Notes under the pieces: model-generated | The model's input: the letters and a program-made list of their open reading frames with translations, nothing else | What the model was told of the DNA's origin: nothing | The model's database searches: none | Origin: Phyllostachys edulis | Lineage: Eukaryota; Streptophyta; Magnoliopsida; Poales; Poaceae | Direction: 5' to 3' | Assembly: GCA_036346405.1 (NCBI GenBank) | Contig: CM070562.1 | Location: 99,930,784-99,994,783 of the forward strand | DNA: 64,000 nt | Position numbers and translations under genes: made by a program | Shown: piece by piece, positions 23,090-33,580 of the stretch | Layout: every line of letters begins with the position of its first letter | Position numbering within the stretch: position 1 is the stretch's first letter

Positions 23090-24763
23090 CTACACATGAG
23101 AAAGGCAAGGTGTCCGAGTCTTGGATCCCGAAGGGTTAGAGAGTAAATACTTGGGAACCCAAACCTTGGACACACCACCACCAGAAGCAGTCGAAACATT
23201 ATGTGAGTTAGAATGATGCAAATGATGGTCCATGCAAGAAGATCCAAACTCATCCTTGGAGGCACGCCGCGAGTGGACAACTCGAAGAGGAAAACGAGAT
23301 CCATCTCTAGAAAAGCGGTGATGACCTAGCTTGAAAGCACCAAGATGAGAACCAACAGAAGCATCAAAAGAACTCACACAACCTCGCCGTGGGTGAGTAC
23401 CTCGATGAACAAAACGAGGTCCACCACTTGGAAGACGGCGGAAATCCTGCCTCGGGGCAGCTCGTGGACCAAAACCAAAACTATACAAACCATGTCCACG
23501 GAGCTGTCCGACAGCACTAGAAAAGGTGTCAAAGAAGCCATCAACAAATCGAGTCTTCGTGCTTGGCTCTTTAGTGTGCATGTCATGAGAAAGACTATGC
23601 CCATTAGGAGACTTAGAAGCATGAGCTCGACGCAAATGTTTTGCACGCCGAAAACAGAAATCCACATGATGTCCATTCTTCCCACAAAATGAGCAATGGT
23701 GTAAAGGTCTACTAGTAGACACAGTCTGAAAGGATGAAGCACCATTAAGGCTCAAAGAAGAAGTCCTGGAAGAACTAGCATCATGACTCGTTCTCGTAAC
23801 GACACTAGACCCACACATGCCATGAGAAAGGCTATGTGTGTTCCTAGAGGTACGACGACGCACTCGATGCTCAAGTTTCAAACGGCGAAAACAAAACTTA
23901 AGAGTGTGTCCATTCTTCTTACAAAATGTGCAATGGTACTTCTCTTTTGAAGATTTAGTACCATTTGAGAAAGAAGCACATTTGTCTTTTGAAATCCGTT
24001 GGACAACACAAGAAGAGTCCGAAAGAGTCGAACTCACCAATGAAGAGCTATCTAAAGCGATGGCACAAAAACCAACATCAGGTGACTCACATTTAGCACA
24101 AAAAGACTCCAACTCCGAATGCAAAGATGCAAGAGAAATCTTAGAAACATCAATCTCGGAGTGAAGGCAAATACAAGAGTCACATGACTTGGCGCTCATA
24201 TCATCGCGCAAAGACTCGACCTCACTCTTCAATGAAATGCAAGATGTGCAAGAAATTAATGATGCTTTCGAATTAAGCAGGCAGTTCAAAGCATCAATTT
24301 CAGTTTCTAAGCTAGCACAATTCTTGCAAGAGACTAAACCATCCTTAAGCAATTTTTCATATTCAAAACACATGCTACAAGGCCTAGCTTCAATTTCAAT
24401 AATCTCAGCCCTAGCATTTTCTAATTGCTCAAGATGCATGGAATTAGTCAATTTAAGCTTCTCAATTTCAGCAAGCATGCCTACACAAGAATCACAATCA
24501 TTTCTAACCATAGATCTAAGATTGCCTATTTCTAACTTAGCATTATCAAGCTCAAGATGTAAGGCAATAGAAGAATCACATGGCATAGAAGCATTTGATC
24601 TCAATAATTCATTTTCAGATTTTAGGCATGCAAGAGAATTATTCAGGTTCTCCATGTCTATAAGCAATGAATCATAAGCATTCATGGAGGTTTTAAATTC
24701 GGAGAGCTCATGAGACAAATCACCCTTCTCTTTTCTAACAATTTTACTTTCTTCCCCGAGCAA
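23090..24763 (-). CDS. gag: Sirevirus-like gag: CxxC coiled coil with two CCHC knuckles
   Basis: This 557-codon open frame has three visible parts. Residues 1-230 are a predicted coiled coil rich in Leu, Glu and Asp, interrupted by six CxxC pairs (C90/93, C129/132, C146/149, C172/175, C194/197, C222/225). Two CX2CX4HX4C zinc knuckles follow at 278-291 and 357-370, each followed by FRR and later an HSLSH(G/D)M block, so a module of about 79 residues has been duplicated. The tail is rich in Arg, Gly and Ser and contains KVWVPKYLLSNPSGS, which in Sireviruses lies near the gag-pol junction. Gag builds the particle and binds RNA. The frame is long and undamaged, unlike the other retroelements here. 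The first ATG may not be the true start, because the N-terminal part lies at 24769-25128 in another frame. Confidence 0.82.
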   Translation of the reverse strand: MLGEESKIVRKEKGDLSHELSEFKTSMNAYDSLLIDMENLNNSLACLKSENELLRSNASMPCDSSIALHLELDNAKLEIGNLRSMVRNDCDSCVGMLAEIEKLKLTNSMHLEQLENARAEIIEIEARPCSMCFEYEKLLKDGLVSCKNCASLETEIDALNCLLNSKASLISCTSCISLKSEVESLRDDMSAKSCDSCICLHSEIDVSKISLASLHSELESFCAKCESPDVGFCAIALDSSSLVSSTLSDSSCVVQRISKDKCASFSNGTKSSKEKYHCTFCKKNGHTLKFCFRRLKLEHRVRRRTSRNTHSLSHGMCGSSVVTRTSHDASSSRTSSLSLNGASSFQTVSTSRPLHHCSFCGKNGHHVDFCFRRAKHLRRAHASKSPNGHSLSHDMHTKEPSTKTRFVDGFFDTFSSAVGQLRGHGLYSFGFGPRAAPRQDFRRLPSGGPRFVHRGTHPRRGCVSSFDASVGSHLGAFKLGHHRFSRDGSRFPLRVVHSRRASKDEFGSSCMDHHLHHSNSHNVSTASGGGVSKVWVPKYLLSNPSGSKTRTPCLSHV

Positions 24764-24768
24764 GCGGT

Positions 24769-25128
24769 TTAAGATGATATGAATATAAGACTTTTATAAG
24801 TTTTTCCTTGCTCACCTTGCTTAGCTTGAGTAGGGATCGCCCTCGGAAGAGTCATCATCGAAAGCTCTTCATCATGTTCATCCTCAATCGCTACTCCGCA
24901 CATGCCAACGGGCTCCTTTTCCTTGGACTCTAAAAGTAGCTCATCCCTCAAACTAGGACAATCAAAACAAAAGGGATTGCCACAAATATCGCAGGTGAAA
25001 TCCTCATCAAACGACATTATCCTTATCACACGCTCAAACATCTTGTTACAATGGACACCATCGGTAAAAGAACTACGACAAGATGCAAAGAAGCGCTCAC
25101 AAGTCGGCACACTAGTCGTCATGCTCAA
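24769..25128 (-). CDS. Sirevirus-like gag N-terminal exon or frame
   Basis: This 119-codon frame starts 33 bases inside the primer-binding site. It contains CDICGNPFCFDC, a zinc-binding CxxC-CxxC type motif, and an acidic stretch (EDEHDEELSMM). It ends just before the next gag frame, which is in a different phase. A donor-like AAG|GTGAGC on the minus strand near 24805-24815 would allow splicing into the second frame, and a simple frameshift is the alternative. Together the two frames would make a gag of about 650-670 residues. Confidence 0.6.
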   Translation of the reverse strand: MSMTTSVPTCERFFASCRSSFTDGVHCNKMFERVIRIMSFDEDFTCDICGNPFCFDCPSLRDELLLESKEKEPVGMCGVAIEDEHDEELSMMTLPRAIPTQAKQGEQGKTYKSLIFISS

Positions 25129-25160
25129 AGATCAGTTAAGATCACAAAAGAGCAAACTTG

Positions 25161-25172
25161 GCTCTGATACCA
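25161..25172 (-). promoter_or_regulatory. Sirevirus-like primer-binding site
   Basis: The reverse strand reads TGGTATCAGAGC, complementary to initiator tRNA-Met. It is two bases from the LTR edge at 25175, and it proves the minus orientation of the element. Confidence 0.93.
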
Positions 25173-25174
25173 AT

Positions 25175-27777
25175 TGTAGGACCGAAAAGGCGACTAGAGG
25201 GGGGGTGAATAGGAGCACCAAAACCTTTTTTTTTGCAAAGATAATGGATTCTACTCGCAAATCGCTCCAATAGCTATGAGAGCTATGAAGATGAATGCTT
25301 AAGCACAATGGAAGACTTGAATGAATCCACTCCTAAACCCTCAAAGCATGGCAAAAACTCCTCAAGAAATCTCAAAAATCGGGGACAAAGGTACTACCAT
25401 CATAAGTGCGGCGGTACTACCGATCGCGGTACTACATTGAGCAAATGTGCGATACTACAAGCATCGCGGTACTACCTCGCACAAAAGTGCGGTACTACCG
25501 ATTACCCTGACGATGAACAGAAACAGCCTGAAAACAAAATCGAAAATCGACGTAACTTTTAAACCGTAAGGCCAAACTCCACCAAATTTGGAACACACCT
25601 TCCTAAGGGTATTAGGAACCTATTCCAAGTGGCGATCGTCCAAATCTATGTCAAAGTTTCGATCTTTCTCAGTTTTACCTAAGAAGGGCAAAGAACCGAG
25701 CAAAACGAAAAAACTTGATCCAACTCTTGCTCGTGGGAGAATGATGATCAAGATGACCTTAGATGGGTTCCCACACATCCCAGCAAGCAAGATCAAGAAG
25801 AAAAACCAAGCAAAAACTCGCGGATCAAAGAAAGCTCCAAAATCATCAAATAGAGAGGATGAACACAACGAGACTCATCTCAAGAGATTTGGATGGATTG
25901 ATTTGAGATGAATGATTGTTGCTTACAGCCACTCCACATGGAGGACAAAGCTCACCACGTGAGCACACACTCTCAATCCAAACCCTAGAACCTAGCTCTC
26001 ATCTTTCTCCTCAAAACCCTAAACCAAAATAGGGCAACCACAAGGGTTTTGGGCTGGCTATCTCCTTGGCTTCCAAAGAGCCTCAAACAGCCCACAACAC
26101 CTATATTTATAGTGGAGACTAAGCATCTAGGGTATATTCCATTAGGGCACCCATTAAACCCCACACACAAATGGGTTAACACACGCACGCATCTCAAAGC
26201 GCCGTTTTCATCTTTGCTTGACCTAAACCACTTCTCCATGCGTCGTCTTGCGCCGTGGTTTAACCAAGGTCATCACTTTTCCGAGTATAGAGCAATTTAC
26301 CAAAATGCCCCTCTACCGACTTTTGACGATTCCTTCGCCTCGAAGCATCTTCCATGCTCCGTCATCATCCATGTGTCACCAATGACTTCCCGCCAAGCTT
26401 CTCACGCGTCCGGATCACATCGAACCATCCTCGCTTGCAACTGGAAACAAATCACTTGGCGCACCATCTGTTTCACCATGACTGCACCCGGCTTCCTTTA
26501 CCGATCAGGACCTCAGCTCATCCCTGAGCCTAGTCCGGACCTCAACTCTTCCCTGAGTCTAGTCCCGGTCATCCTTGCCGCTGCCCGTCATGTTCATCAC
26601 CGGTAGCTTCCGCTCCGGTTCCTTGTCTTCTCGGCAGACGCGACTCGCTAGCCTCGTCATCTTCCAAAGAACACCTCGATCGTTCGGACCTCGGTTCTCA
26701 AACCTAGTCCCGATGTAGTGTGCCTCACCATGACCTAGCTCCTGTCCTACAACCATCACAGATAAGCAAACCATTACGTAGCAATCAGACGATACACACA
26801 ATCATCAATTCACATAATTGATGAGGCATGAGCACATACCTTCACAAAGGCCTTTGCTCAAACTTCGCCTTCTATGGTTCTTGACCATCTTCGCCTTGCT
26901 TGAGACCAACTATCTCACCCGACATCCATGACCGTTCTGGACCTCGGTTCTCCAAACCTAGTCCCGGTCCACCTCGTCGCTGACCATTGTTGACTACAAG
27001 CTACCTACACAACAATAAACCAAACAACCATTTCCGAGCACAAGTTCTTCACAACTTGACCAATATTAGTCAAAACATGCATCATGCAACATCTATGCAA
27101 TAAAACCCATGAACTTGACCTAACCCAAAAACAATTCTCCAATTGAAACAACATTAAGCTCAATTCATTCCAAAAGCGGTACTACCGCCACACATTCCCC
27201 GGAATTACCGCCATGCGGTCATATCAAGACAAAGCATCTTCTTGGTCATACCGCAACCTGGAGAAATCCCAAAATCTCCAAACACAACTCCTCTGGAAAA
27301 TCCATACCGCACACACGCGGTCATTCCATCATCTTGGTACTACCAAACAACCAAAGCCCGTACTACCGCTCCAGGAGAAAATCCACACTCCAAAGACACC
27401 TTCTCTAGAAAATCGCAACCGCCATTTACCTTGCGGTACAACCGGCTCGCGGTACTACCGCCACTTCCCAGCGGTACTACCGCTCCACTTAAACGCTCAA
27501 AAGCCACAGAACAAAGCCCTTTCATCAAGGCGTCCGATCTCGACGGACGCCACAAGAAAACCAACGAGGCCAAGGACTCGCGGTAATACCGCAACTCACA
27601 AACGGTCATACCACACACCGGTAGTACCGCAGCTTCAACGCCGGTACTACCGATTTTCCTGACACTTGCTGAAAACTCCAGATTTCAACAAACTTTCAAA
27701 GCAATTGCCAATTGTCTCATCACCTAAGATCATGAGCATGTCCACATGACATCCACAATGTCCACATGACATCCACA
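25175..27777 (-). repeat. Sirevirus-like 5' LTR
   Basis: This 2,603-base partner of the left LTR has matching termini, the same TATA region (about 26100-26112) and the same GCGGTACTACCGC-type palindrome clusters (25390-25500; 27175-27650). Differences are mainly small indels, many of which change one or two bases near CG-rich words. Confidence 0.9.
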
Positions 27778-28554
27778 GCTTGTTCTCCTTTGTTCGAGCT
27801 CTGACTTCGACGATTCAAATTTCTAAATTCATATAAAATCAAGATCTAGAAAACTAAACAAAAATTTCTTAATATAGAGTTTATTTTAATTTATTTTAAT
27901 TTGGATTGCTTTCGCGTATAGATTTCGACGACTTTAGAGAGTCAGATTTGGACGTCGTTTCAGAACAATGATTAATCAAGCAAGGCAAGTTACATCCTTT
28001 GATCATATTTGAATCCCAATATTTCAAATTATTTAAATTCTGTTTAAATTATTACTGCATGCTTATTTATACCGGTTATTTAAATTCATGTTTTAAATTT
28101 ATAGTTACGCCTAAATCCTTTGTGAGGCCAATGTTGATATTGAATCAAACATATTGTCATCCTAAATAAAATCTACTTGATATGATAGTATGAACTAGGA
28201 TCATTTGGAAAAATTATGCTTAGTCATCCTTAGACCCAAAAGTATTTGATTTAGGGAGTTTTCAGCCAATAATCACATATGGTTTAAAATGTGTTTATGG
28301 CATTGGTGTGCCATAAAAATTTACAAATGGTTTGAAAAATAAAATGTAAATTGGTTTGCACTTGGGCGAAATGGATAGTTGGTGGGTGCAGGTTTATGCA
28401 CGGGCTCAATTCGGGAATGGTTGAGGCCCAGTGGTTATTTTGAAAGTCGCCCAAGTCAGTTAAGGACCGGTCTTCGAGCGTATTTTGCTACACCCCACCG
28501 TACTACCAGAAGTCTGGAATGAGACAGGCTAGGATAAATAATTCGCAATGTTCT

Positions 28555-29347
28555 TGACGAGGATCTAATAATCCTCATTTAATTATTTATCTGTAATTCA
28601 TATTATAGATAATAATACCGTCATATGGTTCTTGAGTATACCCCTTAATATTCATAAGGGAGAAGCTGGAGGTCGTAAGTTCTTCTACGACCAACCCATA
28701 GTCGTAAGTCCTTCTACGACTATCCCATAGTCATAAGTCTTTCTACGACTATCCCAAGATCGTAAGTCCTCCTACGATCAGTCCATGGTTGTAAGCTTTA
28801 CTACGACCACCATCTGGTCATAAGCTCTTCTACGACCAGTCCCTAGTCGATAGGGCTTACAGACATGTGGGCCTAGCCGACCAGGGAATCTTCTACCCAT
28901 AACTTAGGATATGGGTAGTCAATTACACTGTTATTCTTTGGGATAATATCATGATTTAACTCACTGTCCTGGTGATAACTGCCTAGCGATGTGAGAACGT
29001 TTTTACTCCCACAATAATCTCCAGTAACGGCTCCATCATCTGAAGCATTAAGGCGCCCTTTGAACTGAAGAAATGGTAGCCCACTTCGAGGACTGTATAA
29101 AAGGCGGGATCATCAGGAGAAGAGGGGGACAAGGCAATCAGGAGCAGGAGACATCGTACTCGAGTCTTTCTCTTGATTGTAAACCAGCATACTCAATACA
29201 TCCACACAAGAGTAGGGTTGTTATTCTCTCCAGAGAAGGCCCGAACCTGTATAAAAATCCCCGTGTCTCCCCATCTACGTGATTTGAGTCTTGGAGACCC
29301 CCTGAATCAAACAATCTTTACGTAAGTTCGGTTCAAAAACACCGACA
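28555..29347 (+). mobile_element. Solo LTR (793 bp) nested in the gypsy LTR
   Basis: It starts TGACGAGG and ends ACACCGACA, and it is flanked by the perfect 5-base duplication GTTCT (28550-28554 and 29348-29352). A plus-strand TATA box (TATAAAA, 29096-29102) sets the orientation. Comparison with the reversed relative near 44520-44590 shows the host LTR is continuous without it. It carries a 29-base tandem array in its upstream (U3) half. Confidence 0.85.
28672..28866 (+). repeat. 29-bp tandem array of covarying hairpins
   Basis: Seven units begin at exact 29-base steps: 28672, 28701, 28730, 28759, 28788, 28817 and 28846 (the last is degenerate). Each unit is an inverted repeat with 7-8 bp arms around an 8-base loop. 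Arms are GGTCGTA/TACGACC in unit 1, TAGTCGTA/TACGACTA in unit 2, GATCGTA/TACGATC in unit 4 and TGGT(C/T)(A/G)TA/TACGACCA in units 5-6. Outer stem bases change together on both sides. The array lies about 230 bases upstream of the LTR TATA box. Confidence 0.9.
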
Positions 29348-30336
29348 GTTCTATTATTAGTTGTGCCATTTTTATGTGTGCGTGTCAGTTAGACAGTATT
29401 CCCACTTGGCGCAAAAGCGGGCTTCCGGCGGGTGGTTAGCCCAATGAAAGTGAAACCTTAGCGGCGCAAGAGAGGGCTTCTGGTGAATGGTTAGTCCAAA
29501 GGAAATGAAACCTTAGCGGGCATAACTACTTTGGAATGACGTATTGTAAAGGCCTCATGATAATCACTTAGTCGCACACCTACGAAAGTGTGTCAGACGG
29601 ACATTATAAGGTGATTATCTCTTGTGGATAAAGTTGTACAACCTCTGCAGAGTGTAAAACTATTCGAATAGCCGTGTCTACAGTCATGGACATGCTGAGC
29701 AAAGCCACTCAAAGTTAGACTTTGGTTTTGATTTCAAAAGATTTTGGATAGTTTATCCAATTGAAAAATTGGGCGATTAGCCATGTGATAGGAGAGTATC
29801 CATCACCATATTTCATATGGAGGTTATCCTACTATAAAACTTGGGAGTTTATGGGAGTTTATAAAATGAATTTTAGTTATAGAATACTACTTTGGAACTT
29901 AGTACAAATATTTAAAGAAAACATTGCTTTATGCAAATTCAACCAATAAGCCTTCCTTTGATATATCACTGTATGCATTACAATCTGTTATTCGGTGTAA
30001 CTTGCGGAGCACGGTTGTTTGTGCTCGCCCTTGCTAAATGCAAATAAATTTCAGAGGAGAAGGACTTCGCTATCGGTGTGGATTGCGATGACTAGGCCTA
30101 CCCCAGTCGATTGTCTGTGGTAGATCAGCTAGACTCTACTACTTCTTCTTCGTCTTCCACTATGTTCTTTATTGTTGGCTCGTAAGTCTCTTTTCTAATA
30201 AACTCTAATATGTATTAATAAAGTTGTGCGATTTATTGATGTTACCATATTTGTTTACTCTGTGAACTAGCTACTGATCGTGTGACTAGTTCAGAAATAC
30301 ACAGATGATTTGGGGGTGTTACTCCCGGATCCGACA

Positions 30337-31114
30337 AATATGAAGAGGCAATCCCGACGGTGTAGACGATGGCGGCAGGAGCTCACCGGCGGCGACAGAA
30401 TCAGCGAAAAACAGCGGTGGCAGCAGTAGGGTTCAATCTTCGATTCCGGCAGAACGGCGGCAAAATTGAGCTCGGGACCTTAGGGGGTTGGCGGCTAGGG
30501 TTGAGGTGACGACTTTGATGCGAATGTCGAGGGCTTTTATAGCCTGTAGGCGTGCGGCGCAAGGAAGGACAACGGTGGCGGCGCGGACACAGACTCAAAG
30601 TCCGTTGCGGAGACAATGAACAGTGGCATGGAGGCGGGCCCACATGTCAGCAACTACGGCTCGAGTGGGTTTGCGTCGCACCACACGACATCACAGGTGG
30701 CGAGGGCGAGGCGCGCATGGGCGGGAGAGAGGGGAGCGGGTCATGCATGTAAAACGGCCTCGGTGGACTAGGTCAAGAGAGAAATGGGTTATGGAATAGG
30801 AAAGCGGCCCACTGGGATTTCCTGGATTTTTAACTACTTTTTCATTGTAGAAAATACAGAAAATCCAAATGGTAATTTAAAAATAGAAAATAAACTCGAA
30901 AAATTCCTAGAAAATCTGGAAAATACTTTCAAGCACAAAGAACACAAATAAAACAATTTTTAAATTAATCAATGTTTAGATTAATCACAGTAAATTATTT
31001 TGACTTTAGAAAGTCTCATTTAAGCTTTATTAATTCAACAAAAATTGGTGAAATTTTTCACCGGGCTAAACTACACAAAAAGATTTTGTGAAACTCGAAA
31101 ACTGAGATGTTGCA
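30337..31114 (-). mobile_element. Minus-strand gypsy LTR fragment, part 2 of 2
   Basis: Its reverse complement starts TGCAACATCTCAG at 31114 and matches the first 780 bases of the gypsy LTR (compare 9745-10520: GTAGTTTAGCCC, TTAATAAAGCTTAA, GGGCCGCTTTCC-like region). It joins the fragment ending at 14750-15633 when the plus-strand solo LTR is removed. Confidence 0.8.
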
Positions 31115-31373
31115 ACGCACTAGGGTGCTCGCCCCGGGACTAGATTTTGCTAGGTGTCGGTTACCGACAACTTTGTGGTGCTATTTTTGGCATTATGACA
31201 GAAAGAGAGCTAAATTTGATATTACATCGGGCGATAGTGCCGTATGAGCAAAAACTCCTCGCATGAAAAAGCCACCGGCTTTTGTTGGTTTGGCTGCTGT
31301 TGTTTCTTCTCCCTGTCTCGGGACTGGACCAGTAATCTTATCCACATTTACACTCGTCAATTGGTATTTCTGA

Positions 31374-31816
31374 CCTGCCATTTTGAATTTCGTGTAGGCC
31401 TTTACAAGCTCCTATTCTGTTAAAAAAATTGGCGTTTATTAAAGTGAGATACTATATGGTGTACTCTCTCTCTAAAAAAAGTGAGATATGATGGCTGGAG
31501 ATTCTTAAAAAGGAAAGATATGAGGATGATTAATTAGAGATGTCCCGCTTACGAGTTACGACACGCATGAAGCAGTAGCAGCCCAGACGCGTAGCAGTAG
31601 GCGAGATACGATGGTTCCTATCTGGCTCATTTCTGAGCTGCCATTTTCAATTTCGTGCAGGCCTTTACAAGCTTCCTACCCTGTTAAAAAAACCTGGCGT
31701 TTAATAGGTAACCTTTAATCAAGTGAGATACTATATGGTGTATTTTCTCTCTAAAAGAAGTGAGATATGATGGCTGAAGATTCTTAAAAAGGAAAGATAT
31801 GATCATATGAGGATGA
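31374..31816 (+). promoter_or_regulatory. Caleosin A upstream region with a duplicated ~160-bp block
   Basis: The block at about 31374-31535 recurs at about 31641-31816. Both contain ATTT(T/C)GAATTTCGTG-type sequence, AGGCCTTTACAAGCT, GTGAGATACTATATGGTGTA and a GATTCTTAAAAAGGAAAGATATGA end. The same sequence family also occurs once at 46260-46400, upstream of the copy B remnant. The block is therefore ancestral promoter sequence that was duplicated in the A copy. Confidence 0.85.
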
Positions 31817-31890
31817 CATGCATGCAAGCATTTTGAAGAGTGCGGCTCTCCCCTTCAGAAATCGTGCGACTCTGAAACTTTCCATGATCC

Positions 31891-31897
31891 TATAAAT
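31891..31897 (+). promoter_or_regulatory. TATA box of caleosin A
   Basis: TATAAAT lies 140 bases before the start codon, in a segment conserved with the B remnant (TATATATA at 46521). Both are followed by a GTGCACATCC or ATGCACATCC block. Confidence 0.7.
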
Positions 31898-32036
31898 GAG
31901 GTGCACATCCAGCCACAACTGCTGCACACACGCCGAGGCCGAGAGACGCACGCAGCGTCAAGAGGGACAGGAAAGGACAGGCCAGCGGTCAGCGCGCTGC
32001 GCGTGGGACAGGATCGAGGAGGAACCGCCGGAGACG

Positions 32037-33580
32037 ATGGACTCTCGACGACGACGGTCGTCTCCGGGTGCTGGGGCAGCGGCGGCCGCGCCTCTTCTGC
32101 TTCTATTCGCCGTATCCTTCTGTAAGGTTATATATGGCCTCTAGGGTTTGCATTAGCTTTGTTTTGCCCCCATTTTAATTTGCGACCTGTTTGCTTATTC
32201 GTTTCGCTTCTGATTCCGAGAAGGGAGCCAGGCCGCAGCGGGCGGCGACGCTGCGGCTGGCAAGACGGCGCTGCAGAAGCACGTGGCGTTCTTCGACCGC
32301 GACATGGACGGCATCATCTCCTTTAACGAGACATACGAAGGTGACCATGCATGCCTGTTGGCTGTTCTCCATTTTCTTCTTCATTAGCTTCCACATGGAT
32401 CGAGGGGCACGTTTCGTTCTCCATTATTTTCGTTGCAAACTTCTAATTTTGACCTTTGTGTATATATGGATGGTGTGGTAGGGCTTCGTGCACTCGGATT
32501 AGGAGTTGTCATATCCATAGCCAGTGCTGCCTTCATCAACGGCGCCCTTGGCCCCAAGACCAGACCTGTACGAGCTCTCTCTCTCTCTGTTATACTGTTA
32601 TGTACTGATCCTAATCAAAATTTTAATTCCCCACAGTATTTTTGTGTAGTATTAGATATAGTACGCCAACTTAATTGCGGAATCTGATAAGATTATGGTC
32701 AAATCACCAAACATACTTAAAGCTTCACAGAGATGTTTAATTGCAGATTGTGACAGTACGTACAAGCGAGTGATGTAGACATGTCTCGTTGATTTACGTA
32801 CTTAGCGTGATAATTGTTACCCTTCTTTTACTGTGATGTACCATGCAATTTTCTTATACATAGTTACTAATTATGCATGTGAACCAATCATTCAAGCACA
32901 GCTTACAAGTGTGCATAGATGTATGCTCTGAGCAATCCTGTTTTGTACATACAAAATGAAGTAACAAATAGTATTTGATGGAATGTATCGTTCGATCTGT
33001 ACCTAATGCGTGCAGGAAAATGCAACAACACCAGCCCAATCTATCTACATAGAGAACATCCACAAAGGGATCCATGGAAGTGATACACACTCGTATGATG
33101 CTGAAGGAAGGTATGCCCTCGGTTCGTAGATTGTCGAAACATAAAAAAGTCCGTGAATTAACAAATCAAACAGCAGCCAGATTTACCAAAATATATATAT
33201 ACTTCGGCCTACGCAGGTTTGTCCTGGAGAAGTTTGATGAGATATTCACCAAGCATGCAAAAACTGTACCTGACGCTCTGAATTCAGACGAACTAGACGA
33301 GATGCTTCGTGCAAACAGAGAGCCCAAGGACTACAAAGGATGGTAATCTCTAGTCTAAGCTTAAAAACAAACACCTATCAATGCTCCTATCATACGGTCA
33401 CACCGTCTAAACTTTGCTACCGCCCTTGCACAAAAATGCAGGCTTGGATCCTCGGCGGAGTGGAAGATGCTGTACAAGGTCGCCAAGGACAAGGACGGCC
33501 TTCTTCGCAAGGACACCGTGAGAGCTGTCTACGACGGGAGCCTCTTTTATAAGCTAGCTGGCGAACAAGGGCTCATCTGA
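32037..33580 (+). CDS. Caleosin-family peroxygenase A (215 aa, six exons)
   Basis: Exons at 32037-32121, 32224-32340, 32482-32567, 33016-33110, 33217-33342 and 33442-33580 join with GT-AG introns into one 215-residue frame. The family binds haem and calcium and transfers oxygen from fatty-acid hydroperoxides (oxylipin, cutin and stress metabolism) on ER or lipid-droplet membranes. Residues 11-28 form an Ala/Leu hydrophobic segment resembling a signal anchor. An EF-hand loop spans D53-E64 (DRDMDGIISFNE). A hydrophobic stretch follows at 71-91. The putative haem histidines are H48 (LQKHVAFFD) and H116 (KGIHGSD), and a conserved C-terminal region ends in VRAVYDGSLF. The classical oleosin-like proline knot is not evident. 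Length is usual for the shorter peroxygenase class. The start is the first ATG after the conserved leader. A paralogue lies at 49380. Confidence 0.93.

Larger units (their letters stand above)
17110..27777 (-). mobile_element. Sirevirus-like Ty1/copia element, non-autonomous, complete with TSD
   Basis: This 10,668-base insertion has LTRs at 17110-19674 and 25175-27777 (TGTAGGACC ... CATCCACA on the + strand). It is flanked by the perfect 5-base duplication GCTTG (17105-17109 and 27778-27782). The element reads on the minus strand: primer-binding site beside the right LTR, gag in the middle, polypurine tract beside the left LTR. Only gag-like coding sequence is present, with no integrase, RT or RNase H. 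It would therefore depend on a relative for mobility. Removing it restores one continuous host LTR. Confidence 0.92.
27783..30336 (+). mobile_element. Plus-strand gypsy solo LTR, part 2
   Basis: Continues part 1 after the GCTTG duplication and ends GGATCCGACA at 30336. Its 3' portion is the same family as the reversed LTR at 43389-44786 (shared TTCAGAAAT..CACAG, GATTTGGGGTGTTACTCC and GCCCAAGTCAGTTAAGGACC). No primer-binding site or internal region follows, so this is a solo LTR left by LTR-LTR recombination. Flanks are AACAC (15629-15633) and AATAT (30337-30341), compatible with a decayed target duplication (two C-to-T differences). It is interrupted by the insertion at 28555-29347. Confidence 0.78.

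Noticed and set aside
28672..28866. CRISPR-like array because of the 29-bp period and palindromes
   Set aside because: Units are contiguous with no unique spacers, the context is a plant LTR, and there are no cas genes. It is a tandem hairpin array.
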